Source: Anthostomella pinea (taxonomy: Eukaryota; Ascomycota; Sordariomycetes; Xylariales; Xylariaceae). From it: a stretch of DNA of 64,000 bases. The DNA is taken from positions 4,588,001 through 4,652,000 of the forward strand of contig CAUWAG010000006.1 in the NCBI GenBank assembly GCA_963556695.1, read 5' to 3'. How positions within the stretch are numbered: the first letter of the stretch is position 1; each line of letters opens with the position of its first letter. The notes under the pieces were generated by a model. That model was not told where the DNA came from and made no database searches. It saw nothing but the letters and a program-made list of their open reading frames with translations. Position numbers and translations under genes: made by a program. This document shows, piece by piece, positions 43,862-55,557 of this stretch.

Positions 43862-44302
43862 CTAACCTGGATAGAAGCGAACTGACTTTGTTTGGTCTTG
43901 AGCTTCAGCTTGAGGACGAGCGACAGCGACTGCAACAGCAACAGGTGTTGAAGAAGACGGCGTGAGCACATGGGAGCGGCACACCTTACATGGGAGATAG
44001 AAGGAATTCCCGGTCGGAGGGGGTTGTATCTCGTGCTTGTACAGTACTTCCAGGGCAGTTGGGCTGCCACCACCTGGCCCTCCCCTGTCAGATCCCTGAC
44101 CCGGTCCATAGCCGAGATCAGGCACCCCGGTGCTAGCGACGGCCTGGCTTGCAGGGTTCAGGTATCTCGAATTCATCAACCCATTCGCAGCTCTTTCTTG
44201 GTTTAGCCCGAAAGAGTGATAAGCGTCGAGACTCCACCGCGCTATATACTTCCCACCCGCACCGTACCAGCCGACATGAGCAGGTACTGTAGGTGCCATC
44301 AT
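43862..44302 (-). CDS. Possible small ORF, unknown
   Basis: Uninterrupted frame of 146 aa just upstream of the GH16 gene, with Gly/Ser/Pro-rich middle (GPGQGSDRGGPGGGSP) and a CKVCRSH segment. No domain, signal or homologous family was recognised. It could equally be the leader region of the GH16 gene or chance. Confidence 0.2.
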   Translation of the reverse strand: MMAPTVPAHVGWYGAGGKYIARWSLDAYHSFGLNQERAANGLMNSRYLNPASQAVASTGVPDLGYGPGQGSDRGGPGGGSPTALEVLYKHEIQPPPTGNSFYLPCKVCRSHVLTPSSSTPVAVAVAVARPQAEAQDQTKSVRFYPG

Positions 44303-45944
44303 GTTGCCTGGAGTTGACTGACGCGACTTGTTAGGACTGAGCGCAGCAGATCATGTTATCAGGTAGACGTCGATGAACGTATAGAAACGGGTGATGACGG
44401 TGGCTGAGACACATCAAGGCAGTTGGCCGCCTTGTGTTACTATGTTTCCTGTGTGTGAACCACGTATGAACCACCTAGGAGTCTACTGTGTGCTGTAGGA
44501 AACAACTGCCAATATGACTTGGATAATGGATCTGTAAATTGTTGGTCCTAGTCTAGAAGATCTCCGTCTACTTGTTTACCCGCAGTTGACACCCATGTCA
44601 TCTCGTATCGAGTCAAGTACAGAGCCAAGTACAGGTACCTGCCCGCAGACAGACATTATTACATAGTCCACCAATAATATATGTGCTGTTAGCGCGATCT
44701 CGACCCTCCAGGATGTTGATATCGGGTAAGACGGACCAACCCCGTCTCTTCGATATCTTCATCTGCCAATGTTTTTTTTCTTTTTTGACATGACCGTCCC
44801 AATCCTCTGCACTAGTGCCAGCCACAGAACCCAAAATATAGAGTGCTTACTTGGACCCCCACCCCGAGCTCCCTCATCAGCCCTGGCCGTTGCCAGTTGG
44901 ACGCACGCAACTGACACAGTACACCGCTGAGACTCTGCGAGACTCTTGGATGTTTCTGCCCATGATGGAGGTCGTCTCGTTCTTGTTCTGAATCAGATCC
45001 AGACGGTCCGTGGTGAACCAGTCTGGGGGGGAGACCCCACGAGGCCTATCCAACCTGCTATCGAGGGGAAGCGATACAGCTCCATCTGTGCTGTTCTGAT
45101 TACAAAAAGGCTTCAGCCAGCCGCGGCGCCGCGGCTTGCGGCTGTCCAAGCCATCGCATGTCATTAATAACAGGTGGGCGTTTCAGCCGCCTGGATCTGG
45201 CCGTCGAAGGGCTGTGGGAATCAATATTCCGGCTACATCACTTCCCGCGGTCTAGTCACTCATCTATCAATACTGATGACGCAGGCCGCAAGAATCTCAT
45301 TCACCCTTGATTACACGTATTCTTCTCATTATTCATGGTCCCCTAGACTGCAGCCACGGCCAGCCACTGCTCGGTCTGCTGTAATGAGCCATCGTTGCGA
45401 GCGTGTGTCGGCTTTGGAGCGCTCTAGTCGGCAGGATGCGTGAGGAAGCGGCGCAAAGTCAATGGATATGGATATTGCCGAGGTTCGATGCTCTTAAACG
45501 ATGTCGTTCTTCGTACCTACAGTAGCAAGCCTAGGTGGGTGTATGAATCAATGGCCCTCGTTGCCTCAGGTGCCGGACCACGCTCCGCATCTATTCCGGC
45601 CACCCGCCTAATCATAGCTGCAGCAGTATCCTTGCACGTACTGTAAGATAACTTCAGGTGTAAGTGAGCTTCACGGTCCGGCTCAGGTACGCGTCGGAGC
45701 AGGTGGATATCGGGTTGGTGATCACTTCGGCCTCTTCCTGCGCTACCGTTAGCCGGTGTCCACCACCAGCGCCGTTACTATCTAGTCGCGCCTCTAAATT
45801 GAGCCCGTTCACGGTATGGCCAGGCTTCTCGTATAGATCCCGCGCTACGAGCTTTCTGAGTAATGGAGCGGACACGCCTATGAATCGTGATCACAACGGG
45901 CCTCCAACCTGGACTATGTAGACGGACAAGAGTAACCGAGAAGC

Positions 45945-46109
45945 TTACCAGACGTGCGCAAAAGTCCGTGGCGAACCCATTGCCGCAAAGAACAACAACA
46001 ACAATCCCGGCACATAGCTAACGACGCCCAGAAACATCGCCAAAGACTTACAAACTCCGTTGTTTGAGACTGATGGGCGACTAGCCTCGCAACCTGGCCC
46101 CAGACCCAT
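45945..46109 (-). CDS. Possible 54-aa membrane ORF or exon
   Basis: ATG 46109 opens MGLGPGCEASRPSVSNNG and continues through a strongly hydrophobic segment (FLGVVSYVPGLLLLFFAAMG) to HVW and a TAA that overlaps a GTAAGC donor. It may be a tiny membrane protein or a first exon; joining it to the frame at 45654-45875 fails on phase. Evidence is weak. Confidence 0.2.
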   Translation of the reverse strand: MGLGPGCEASRPSVSNNGVCKSLAMFLGVVSYVPGLLLLFFAAMGSPRTFAHVW

Positions 46110-46897
46110 CTTCTCGAGGTGGAGACTCTAGAATAACTTTCTCCTCACTTCGGACCGCATGATACCGTAGGGGCCTTGACCACATCCACCAGGACACCGG
46201 GAAAGATAGAAGACGGGCTTGGAGAAGGCTGGCAACGATCTATTCGCCATATGGCAAGCTTTCTTTGCCGTTTTGTTACGATCTATGTTCTTCGTCTATA
46301 GCTCGTCAGGCATCGACCGAATGCGATACCAGCGCACCATAGCCTGCGTACATAAGTACGTCATTGGACCACACTGATAATGGCATACCGAAAAACTTGA
46401 AATTGTGCAATGTATGCTTGAGGGCGATGGCTTTCCTAAGTACACCACGAAACCACTCATCGTCCTCGTCGTCCTTATCCACGTCTTCGTCTGGCTCGGG
46501 AGGCGGGAGAGTCATGGGTTCAGTGGCTTACCCCTGACAGCACAGTGAGACCCTGGGCAGGACATCACAACACAATGAATCGCAGTGTATGAATCAACCA
46601 TTCACCGCTTATTCAACTTGCTTGCCATCACAGCGGGTGATGAGCCCTGGTGCTTATGCATGTTAGTATTCGAACCGGTTTGGCAGGTATGATGGCCAAA
46701 TAGGGGTAACAAGATACTTTTATTCATTCCGCACCAATATGTGGACCATCCCTCCCTGAAGTATGCTGAATGTACAGCCAGGAGATACCAGACTACTTTT
46801 CCCCGTATTGTTTGGCCAGTGAGGTCCAAAGAGGCCTTTCGGGATTACGTCAATTGGTACGGATCTCATCCTGGAGTCTGGCCTCCCATGAGGCTCG

Positions 46898-47111
46898 TAC
46901 ACTCAGCTCTCATAAGTCTCCGTACGCACATGTTGGTAAGCTTCCAGACCACAAGTAGAAATCAAGGAATAATGGAATAATCATACAGGAATAAGCAAAT
47001 TTGATTTCATAGGCCACTTTCAATGCTTATTTTATCATGCGTATTCCGATTCGATGAATCCCGTTGTTGGCTGGATGGGTGGTGTACGGAGACTTAAGAG
47101 TGTTCAGTATA
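46898..47111. repeat. MITE-like element, copy K
   Basis: The left terminal repeat is TACACTCAGCTCTCATAAGT then CTCCGTACGCAC. The right is GGTGTACGGAGACTTAAGAG then TGTTCAGTATA. Inside are GGAATAATCA, GGAATAAGCA, and AATGCTTATT. About 214 bp, and close to copy L. Confidence 0.78.
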
Positions 47112-47435
47112 TCTATGCTGCTTCCTAGTTCACAAGCGACCAGAGGCACTTAGTCGGTGGATGATGAAAGAGAGCTGACTGCCTAACAGCATCATGCGTT
47201 CCCGACGGAAGTTGATGAACCACTAGGATGACCCCGACCCTCAGAGGATACGTATCATGTGCAATGACCAGGGTGGCAATAGGCTGCGCCATCGCTTTCC
47301 AATACCTACGGCAAGCCACGCGCAATATATATCACACGGGTGGTAACAAGGGAATACGTTAGATCGATGAGGGAGCTAACGAACTTGTCTTGAGGTTAAA
47401 ACTTTGATGACATGAGCAGAGGACATGACTTCAAT

Positions 47436-48554
47436 TCAGATGAACACCCTCAGGAACTCGACCAGGACCATTATGGCCATTGCCTGACCATAGGGCATGC
47501 TGGTAATGGGAATGTCCTTGTAGTGCTGCAAGTCATGCCCCATTCCTGTCCCAAACGAGGTGTTCAGAAGCTCCCCCTCGGCGTTAATATTGTCCAATAC
47601 GGCTTGAACGGCCTGGAATGCCACCGCTTGATATTCCTTCCCTATGTACTTCTTCCTCTGAGCTTTCAAGATCCCAAAGGCGAACCCTGCCGTAGCGCTC
47701 GACTCGACATATGAACCTTCATCCTCCGGCTGATCTAGAAGGGTTCGCCAGAGGCCAGATGGCGTCTGTAGAGGTTTGAGTGCCTCGCATTGCGCGTTTA
47801 ATGTGTCGAGGAGATGTGTTCGGATGGGGTCGTTCGCGGGTAGGTCCAAGAGTTCCAGGAACTCAGGGATCACAATCGTCAACCATGCATTGCCTCTTGC
47901 CCACCGGGCGTCTGCGAAGTTGTGACCACCCTCATGAAACGTCCATCCGTGGAAGAAGAGCCCTGTCTTCGTATCGAATAGGTACTTGATGTGGAGCAGA
48001 AACTGCCGTTTCGCCTCGTCGACGTAGTGTGGCCGATTCAGCAGTTTGCCGATCTTCGCCAGGGGCATGACGGTCATCATAAGAGTGTCGTCCCACAGCT
48101 GCTGGTCGTTGACCTCAAGGTACGTGATGTGCTGCATACCGCCGTACTTGGTCCTCTCCAGGTCATGATATGACCATTCCGCCCAGCTGTCCAGCCAGGG
48201 GAGGTATGTCTGGTTCCCGGTCTTCTCATATACATAGGCCAAGGTCAGGAACACGGCCATGGTGTTGATGTTCTTCGTTGTGCCACCCGCCGCAAATCGG
48301 TTTGCGAACCAGTCCTCGATGATATCGAGATACTTGTCGTCTCCAGTCAACGAGTAGTAGGCCCATATGCCATTGAGCCCAATGCCATGGGTCCATTCCC
48401 AATCATTCCAGCCTTTGGTGTCAATGACGCGACCGTCTGCAAGGGTCATCAAGAACTCCCCCGTCTTGTCTTTGATGTTGACGAGCCCATCGATGAGAAG
48501 CTGTATCCTGGCGTGGATGTCGCTCGACTTGAATCCATGAATTTCGGCCGGCAT
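47436..48554 (-). CDS. GH105 unsaturated rhamnogalacturonyl hydrolase
   Basis: Single-exon gene, 372 aa, of the YteR/RhiN (GH105, near GH88) family. The enzyme removes unsaturated galacturonic acid from the non-reducing end of rhamnogalacturonan-I oligosaccharides released by RG lyases. Family blocks are GWNDWEWTHGIGLNGIW near the N-terminus, LWDDTLMM (Asp155/Asp156, matching the catalytic-Asp region), the GLFFHGWTFHEGG region, WARGNAW (218-224) and the YVESSATAGFAFGI block near the end. The fold is an (alpha/alpha)6 barrel. No signal peptide is seen, so the enzyme is probably cytosolic and would act on imported oligosaccharides. This fits the divergent MFS transporter next to it. ATG 48554 gives the normal length. 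Confidence 0.93.
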   Translation of the reverse strand: MPAEIHGFKSSDIHARIQLLIDGLVNIKDKTGEFLMTLADGRVIDTKGWNDWEWTHGIGLNGIWAYYSLTGDDKYLDIIEDWFANRFAAGGTTKNINTMAVFLTLAYVYEKTGNQTYLPWLDSWAEWSYHDLERTKYGGMQHITYLEVNDQQLWDDTLMMTVMPLAKIGKLLNRPHYVDEAKRQFLLHIKYLFDTKTGLFFHGWTFHEGGHNFADARWARGNAWLTIVIPEFLELLDLPANDPIRTHLLDTLNAQCEALKPLQTPSGLWRTLLDQPEDEGSYVESSATAGFAFGILKAQRKKYIGKEYQAVAFQAVQAVLDNINAEGELLNTSFGTGMGHDLQHYKDIPITSMPYGQAMAIMVLVEFLRVFI

Positions 48555-49432
48555 CTTGAGTGACGGATACGTAACGTCCTTGAGGCGACTTCAGTAGCAA
48601 GGTTCAGCGTCGAAGGACCAATTCTTGACTTTTGATAGATTCTCTAGTCTCCTCTCAACTTCCCAACCGGCCAGGGACAGGTTGATACAGCCAGCTCGAC
48701 TGGAGGAGTCACATGGTTGCTCCACTACACTCGCATCGTAGCGTCTTGGTGTGTTGGCATCACCAATCGCAGCAATACGCCGTGCCACAGCAGTGATCAT
48801 CGTGACCGTGTGGTGGGGACTGTGAAGGGCCCCTGTGATCTGTGATATGCCTTTGGTGGAGAATTGGGCAGCCCCTGGCCCAGCCCATGCAGGGACCTCG
48901 GTACAGATGTGACCGAGAGAGCACTCTCTCCAGCTGACCTGCTGACCTGGCAGGTGCCTCGCGAGGAGAAAGCGGAAGAACATTTGAAGCTGCTGCTGTT
49001 TGTCCCGCGCACTCTTTCCCACGGGGTAGTCATCCCCGGATTTTTGGAGAAGCAACCCCGGATTTCACTTAACCCTGGGGAGACTTCCCTGCAGCCCCAC
49101 CCTGTCTGCGTGGATGTCTACAAGCATTAAGCAATGACAGGTTCTGTTTCTTGGGGTCAAGTGACATATACGCTGAACTGTGGTCCCTGGCCATGTTGGT
49201 ACTCGCTCGGGTGCCAATGGCATCACGGGACCAAGCCCAGGCTGATCCACGTTCATGGCCAGGATCAAGATAGGAGAATAAAAGTCTGGCTGAGCCCGGC
49301 TTGAGCTGTCCCGCTCTCTGCTCTGATGTTGTTGGTGTCGTGAGACTCGTCTTGCCGCCAGTGCCATCTTCGTATCATTGACCTTTGATCCATTGAACGC
49401 GGTACAGGAGAAACCACCGGCCATGTCTGCAA
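48555..49432. promoter_or_regulatory. Bidirectional promoter of the GH105/MFS pair
   Basis: This 878-bp region lies between divergent start codons and is likely to carry shared control elements for induction by pectin-derived sugars (inference). It contains CCCC-rich stretches (for example CAACCCCGGATT near 49052 and CCTGGGGAG near 49074) that could suit CreA- or zinc-cluster-type sites, but no defined motif was confirmed. Confidence 0.45.
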
Positions 49433-51454
49433 CAGAGGCAAGTATCGCTGTCTACTCCTAAGCCAGTGCTTTCGATTCACTCTTGTGATTATCAACATTC
49501 TTACAATAGTGACTGACTGAATGAATGATGATGTAGGTTCCCGACCCCGATACCGTGCGGCCCATCGTACCTCATCAGGACGATGAGGCTAAGAAGTCAA
49601 TGGCACACGTCGAGCGGACCGACTCAGCCGCCGATGATGTTGAACTCAAGACTGGTCACTTGAACCAGGACAAGGTCGACAAAGAGATCGCCAAGTACAT
49701 GTCAGAAGCGCGGATTGAAATCACACCTGAGGACAATATACGGCTTCGCAAACTGATCGATCGTCGCGTCCTAGTCGTCATGATAGTCACATACTTTCTG
49801 CAGGCTGTTGACAAGGGCACGTTGTCGTTCTCTTCGATCATGGGACTTCCCAAGGACACCGGTTTGACGACGCCAGATGGTACCGTCACACAACAGTATT
49901 CCTGGCTGACGACGTGTATCTACATAACCATTCTCGTTGTGGAATACCCGCAGGTGAGGCTGACCGAATACGCTCAGAGGAAGCACACTGACAAGGGATC
50001 GCCTAGAACTACATCATCGCGCGCGTGCCTGTGGCCAAATACCTCGGCTTTTCCATAACAGCATGGGGGGCTGTTCTGGCATGCCACGCTGTTTGCCACA
50101 ATTTCACTGGACTCGTGACGGTCCGTACACTGCTCGGGCTTTTCGAGTCTGCTTGCCAACCCATATTCGTCGTGCTGTCGTCCATGTGGTATCGCCGGGA
50201 GGAGCAGGCCGCGACAGTTACGGTATGAACGCCCCCATGGCTGCCGAGGCCAACGCTGACCTCTTCTGGGCAGTACTGGTACATGATGAACGGTGCGCAA
50301 CAGATCGTGGGCGGGCTTCTCGCGTATTGCTTCACTCTGATCACCACCGGCCCCCTCAAGTCGTGGCAATGGTTGTTCCTCTGCTACGGCATCATATCGG
50401 TCTTCTTCGGTATCTTCGTCTTCTTCTACATGCCGGACTCGCCCATGCGTGCCAAATGTTTCACGGAAGCGGACAAGCACCTGATGGTCGAGCGAGTTCG
50501 CGACAATCAGACCGGTCTTCAAAATCGAGTCTTCAAGAAGTCGCAGGTCTACGATGCCCTGGCCGATCCGCAGACTTGGTGTTATGCTGCCATACAGTTC
50601 ACAACTACCCTCCCCACCTCTGGCCTCGGTGCCTTCGCCAATATCATCATCAGCAAGGGTTTGGGGTTCTCCAACCTCCAAACTCAGCTGCTAGCAATGG
50701 TTCTTGGCTTCTACATCATCATCGTGCTTCTGCTGTCCGTCTGGTTGGTCAAGAAGTTCAGCCAGAACGTGATCACGATGCTTGGCTTTGTTCTTCCGTA
50801 AGTCGAACTGCTCCTCCGTGGTGACAGGCTGCTGATGCCGCGTACAGATCGTTTGTTGGCACGATCCTGCTAATGACGCTGCCCAACCAAACGTTCTCTC
50901 AGCACATAGGCCTTCTGATATGCTACTATATCACGTTGTCCTTCTGGTCTGCACAGACGTTGGGGCTGTCCATGATGTCTCGGAATGTGGGCGGTCAGAC
51001 GAAGAAGACGGTAGTGGTTGCCCTCAACTTCATCTTCTGGTCGGCCGGAAATGCGATTGGTAACTATCACCCTCATGGACCACGCATGTGAGGTCATGCG
51101 ATTGCTGACAGCTTGGATCGTCACAGGGCCGCAGGTGTTCCTTTCGAGAGAAGCACCTCGGTACTATGTAAGTACCTAATCTTCCTGAAACCCCTCGTGT
51201 CAGCTCCTACCTGCATCGTACCTGTATTGGCCTGCTGACTGGGATGACTGCAGACGGCTTGGGCGACACACTTGGGCTGTTACAGCCTCCTCGTTGTGGT
51301 CCTGCTCTTCTTCCGTTGGCATCTGACCAAGGAGAACAAGAAGCGCGATCAATTGGCCGCGGCTGGTGTAGGAGAGGCCAACGATTCGAGCATGGTTCAC
51401 GCGTTTGAGGATCTGACGGACAGGGAAAACCCCAATTTCCGTTACGTGTTCTGA
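49433..51454 (+). CDS. MFS transporter, Dal5-type, beside GH105
   Basis: Proton-coupled organic anion symporter family (Dal5/Tna1-like). Seven exons: 49433-49447, 49537-49953, 50007-50222, 50274-50797, 50848-51059, 51127-51167, 51254-51454, giving 541 aa; all phases close. Exon 1 has only five codons (MSATE) and its intron begins GCAAGT, a GC-AG intron. TM1 begins in RRVLVVMIVTYFLQAVDKGT. The ESACQPIFVVLSSMWYRREEQ segment is the MFS/Dal5 signature, and DPQTW precedes the second half, as in family members. A hydrophilic tail ends NPNFRYVF. By position next to GH105, a role in uptake of unsaturated rhamnogalacturonan disaccharide or galacturonate-type acids is suggested, not shown. It shares architecture with the transporter at 7344-9402. 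Confidence 0.9.
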
Positions 51455-52193
51455 TGTATGAGCAGAAATCGAGAGGATGTATCGCAACACATGGATGTTG
51501 CTACACTCAACCCCCATAAATCTCCGTATGCACCATGTTGAGAGGATTCCAGATCTGGGAATACTGTAATAAGCAGACAAGAATAAGCATCTTTGGTTCG
51601 ATACGCCACTTCTAATGCTTATTCCATGGTGCTTATTCCGAATCGATGAATGCACTATTCAAACGTTTGATGGACGGGTGGTGTGCGGAGACTTATGAGG
51701 GCTCAGTGTACCAAAGTTGTCTGCGGACGAAGAATACCATACGACAACCTCGATCTGCCCATGGGGCATAATCTAAATCTCAAACAGTAGAACCCCAAGT
51801 AAATATCCTCTAGTAGAACTGAGGGGTATCGGAATGCCAGATTGAGATGGACTTCGATGCAATACTAAGGTACATGTAGATAGATACCTTAGGTGGAGAG
51901 CAGCAGGATTAATCTGTTCTCCTACCAGATGGTCACGTGCGAACCCGTACTGGACCCAGCCGGCAGCCAATCTTCCGCAGCTGCCGCCGGCTGCCAGAGA
52001 CCCGCGCATGATGCGCCCGCATAACTTTCTCTGCTTGCGTCACATCCATTCTTCAACATCGCAAATGCCACCTGCAGATTGATCCCTCCAGAACCTGTCC
52101 AACTTACCTGCCTAGCACCTGCTTTCTTCAAAGCAAGCAGGCAATTGATTCCCATTGCAGGTCTGGTGAGGCTTCTAGGTGTTCCTTCGCGTC
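51455..52193. other. Intergenic region with MITE copy L
   Basis: The MITE at 51502-51710 starts about 50 bp behind the MFS stop codon, so it probably lies in the 3' untranslated region. The rest (51711-52193) is the upstream region of the RNPS1-like gene. Confidence 0.5.
51502..51710. repeat. MITE-like element, copy L (best-preserved)
   Basis: Left TACACTCAACCCCCATAAAT then CTCCGTATGCACC. Right GGTGTGCGGAGACTTATGAG then GGCTCAGTGTA. These are near-perfect inverted repeats of about 30 bp with TA at the outer edges. Internal core: GTAATAAGCAG, GAATAAGCATC, ATGCTTATTCC, GTGCTTATTCC. Length 209 bp. Confidence 0.85.
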
Positions 52194-53140
52194 ATGTCGT
52201 ACCGGTCGCCCTCTCGGGGCCGGGACATCTCGCGCTCGCCCACGCCGCGATCGCGCTATTCGCCATCACCCTCACCAGCTCGCCGCCGACGATCCCCCAC
52301 TCGATCACTCTCACCTACACCTCCCCGTCGCAACGGCCGGTACCGCAGTGAGAGTCGAAGCTTGAGCCGCGACGGCGGCGAGGACGAGCTACGAGGTAGT
52401 ACCAAGGTAGGCAACCAGGCAATCTACTGTGCACCGGCAGAGTATGAACTAATTCGTGCTCCACCTCTCCAGATCGTCGTCGAGAAGTTGACCAAGACCA
52501 TCAATGAAGAGCACTTGCGCGAGGTGTTTGGCCAATACGGGCCCATTCGGGATCTGGACTTACCCTTCAACCGACAATGTGAGTCTCGCATCTACACCGT
52601 CCATTCCTCCCCATAACGCTGTCTTCCTAACCTCAGTCTTCAGTCAACACCAACAGAGGAACGGCGTACATTCTCTACGTCCACGAAGCCGATGCGGAAG
52701 CCGCCATTGCCCACATGCACGAAGCCCATCTCGACGGCGCCGTCATCAATGTCTCCATAGTCCTGCCGCGACGCAAGTTTTCCCCTTCACCCCCGACTGC
52801 CTCCCGAGGCGCCAACATTGATCCTCGACAACCCGCCCCCGGTCACAGAGGTGGTCGCGGTGGTGCTGGGGCAGGTGGTGGCAGAGGATCCGGCTTTGGT
52901 GGAGTGAGAGCTCGTTCGCCTCCGCGACATGCACGAGCTCTGCGTGACAACAACTTCGACACGTACCGGCCCCGTTCCTACTCCCGATCGCCTCCTCCGC
53001 CGCGTCGCAATCGCAGCGCAGACTCATACGCCTCTCGATCGAGATCTCCCCCGCGACGACGTGGCGGACGGAAGGATAGCTATGATGACTACGACAACAG
53101 ACGCAGTCGTTCGCGCAGCGTTGGTAGAGGATACCGCTGA
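52194..53140 (+). CDS. SR-rich RRM protein, RNPS1-like
   Basis: Nuclear RNA-binding protein. Exons are 52194-52406, 52473-52578 and 52644-53140, giving 271 aa. The N-terminus is an RS domain (repeated SRSP, SPSPSP, RRRRSPTRS), followed by one RRM at about 72-148 with RNP2 IVVEKLT and RNP1 RGTAYILYV. A Gly/Arg-rich stretch (RGGRGGAGAGGGRG) and a second RS-type tail ending SVGRGYR complete it. Single central RRM between RS regions is the arrangement of RNPS1, an exon-junction-complex partner acting in splicing and mRNA surveillance. The start is ATG 52194 because the extra upstream codons begin at a non-ATG triplet. Family call is good; orthology to RNPS1 rather than another SR protein is likely but not proven. 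Confidence 0.9.
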
Positions 53141-54067
53141 ATGACGGGACGGGAGGCAACTGCATTTGGACGGCGTTTTGGAGGCGGGAAGGATACCAAT
53201 TGATGGCACAGGAGTCTACTGGCTGTGGCGGGCCTGTTCTACCTACTTACTCTTTGCTTCAAAACCAGGCACCAAAATCGGCCCAGAAGCCAAGTCTAAT
53301 GAGGTCTCATGGGCAGTCTAGCTCATCTGAATGATCTCCCTTGGTCTCTGATCCCTGGAAAGAATGAAGCCGTTGCTCTTCTCTCGTACGTGAACCCTTT
53401 TCTGCCCCGTTGTCAGACTATACATGCCCAGGCCTCGACATTGCCATGGGAACTACGGTGGTCTCTGTTGGGTTAGTCGCCATGCTTTCGTATCTTCATT
53501 ACTGGAAGCCCCCTGGCATGCTCAGTCTCTGTATTTCTGGGTTAGCAGAACACGCTTCAGCCAAGTGACACGCGATTACTAACATGTGAGCGCTTGGATA
53601 ATAAGACATGTGGATCAGAAGGACCGCTAGAGAGAAGTTCCAAATTCCAACCGAAAGCGAGCCCCTTCCCCCTTCTGCGGGTAATTTAAGACCCGGGCTT
53701 ACAAAACGATATCGTGACAAGATACCCATGATCTCAACCGACCACGACTACAGAAAGAGGTCTTTTCGATACTGTTCATAGGGGCATTGGTGGAACTTTC
53801 TGATCCGTTGGTGTGTTTGTCATCAAGTTGGTGATCATGCGGGTGAACATGTCCACGGTTGATAAGATCATCAAGTTGGGGATCATTCTACGGTAGTGAA
53901 CCTGTCGACGACATAAGATCAAGACGATGCCGCCAATGGACGGACCGACTGCCTCACTTCATGCACGGCTACACATTGGCTACAGTACTCCGAACCTTTT
54001 CTATCATCTGCCAGGCCTACCTACCTCAAGCACAGCAGGCTAGTCCGGCTACCTGTTTACCATCACG
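53141..54067. other. Intergenic region
   Basis: 3' region of the RNPS1-like gene and upstream region of the cupin gene. I see no ORF with support and no clear repeat. Confidence 0.45.
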
Positions 54068-54889
54068 ATGTCTTCGCCATCAACTATCCCACCTCCCAGA
54101 CTCATCACCGCCTCGAACCTCCCCCTTTCGGAGTCTGCCGCGACATCATCCCATACCGAGCCTGCCGTAGAGGTTCTCGTCGACACGCTCAAGCAGGAAC
54201 CTATTCCGGGGGGATCACTGGTGAGGGCACGTGTTGCAACCCATGAACGTGTGCCAACCAGCAACGATGGATCGTAAGTGTTCCAGCGTGTGTTGCGAGC
54301 GTGGGTAAGGCTGACAGATGCTTCAGGGGTCATTCCCCGCTTGCTGATGTCCCAGCCCCTGGTATTGTGATGCCAAATGGGGTCAATATCTACTACCTCG
54401 ACGTTGCCCCGAACACCGAGGGCGTCATGGTACGTCCAATCCGCTCTCCATTCATGTTAAACGACGTTTTGACAGGTAGGCTGACTTGCACCGCAGCACC
54501 GTACAACCTCGACCGACTATCTTGTGGTTCTGCAAGGCACTTTGAGCCTGATGACGCCCCGTACTTCCTTTGACGTTGGAGGTAGCTACGGTCAGCCTGC
54601 CGAGACTCTGTGCCAGCCCGGTGAAGCTGTCATCCAACGTGGGATGCTTCATGCGTGAGTTTCCAGTGACAGCTCGTCATCCCAAGACAGGAGTCCTGAC
54701 CGCCCTCGAGAGACATAGAAAGCCGAAGAAGTACTAATGCATATGATTAGGCTATCAAACCGTACCGACCAATGGGTCCGCGTCCTTGGCTTCGTGCTCG
54801 ACTCGCAGCCGAACCGCGTTCCAGTCGAGGCTGGCCCATCTGCAAAGCAGGGGGACTCTAAAATCCTTCAGGATGCCTGGCTTGCATGA
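54068..54889 (+). CDS. Small cupin-domain protein
   Basis: Exons are 54068-54273, 54327-54429, 54497-54654 and 54751-54889, giving 201 aa with consistent phases. A low-complexity N-terminus (about 1-60) is followed by a single double-stranded beta-helix domain of the cupin_2 type: NTEGVMHRTTSTDYLVVLQG with the HxT and G-x-L-x-L features, then PGEAVIQRGMLHALSNRT. The usual metal-ligand His/Glu set of cupins is only partly present (His after VM, Gln or Glu in the Q-G motif and His in MLHA), so metal binding is uncertain. No signal peptide is seen. Fungal single-cupin proteins of this kind are mostly uncharacterised, so no reaction is assigned. Confidence 0.85.
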
Positions 54890-55394
54890 GCCAGCCCAGT
54901 GGTTTCTAGCCCCCAAGCTTGAGTCACATGGAGGAGATGAGAAAAGCACCATGCAGCGGGTAGGGCTGACTTCTTGCGGAATCGTGTAACCACAAGCCCC
55001 CCACGCGCTTGTTTCAGCTGACTACGACTTCGTGGTTGGGCAAGGCGGTCCGATGGTTGCTGCGTTCTTTGAGATGAGCCGCATCCTTGGCAAGTTCGTG
55101 TTACTTTAGACGCTTGCCTCAGTACTACGAAGTTGTCGAGGCGGCTGTTAATTACGCGAATATGGCGGGCTGCTGTCACTCCGAATCCTATCAGTCTGCC
55201 TATTCTGGCCCGTTCACCACCTGTCAGTGAATGCCGTATGAGTGACGAATAACGACAAGAGCGAGTACACACCAGTCATCCAGCCGTATACGTCCATGAG
55301 CCACAATGTGAGACGCCCATGGCAATCCGTATCTCGCAGAATCCTTTCTGTCGACTGACTCTGTGTGTAGTTTTAGCAATGCATCACCCCTTTT

Positions 55395-55437
55395 CGCTCA
55401 ATTCTCGCTCGACTTCGCTCGACTTCGCTCGACTCTC
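55395..55437. repeat. 10-bp tandem repeat (TCGCTCGACT)
   Basis: About four copies of TCGCTCGACT, one with a short deletion. Confidence 0.7.
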
Positions 55438-55557
55438 GCTGGAGCATGTACGAGCGCCGAGTTGATGAGCGTAAGACTTGTATGCCGGGCTCGTCGGTGG
55501 AGCTCGACATGCTTACCCTCTCATATAGAGGGTGGAGGACTCTTCTGTGTTGGCGGA

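Larger units (their letters stand above)
44303..47435. other. Intergenic region, 3.1 kb
   Basis: Contains MITE copy K (46898-47111) and some short minus-strand frames that look weakly coding (45654-45875, 45945-46109 and 46306-46515). They may be parts of one decayed or unresolved gene, but I could not join them with consistent splice phases. Confidence 0.4.

Noticed and set aside
46660..46690. TTCGAACC motif considered as a tRNA T-loop
   Set aside because: No acceptor stem, anticodon arm or D-loop could be arranged around it.
7344..51454. The two Dal5-type transporters as a recent duplication
   Set aside because: Their intron positions partly agree but the proteins are clearly divergent along their length; they are members of a large family, not recent duplicates.
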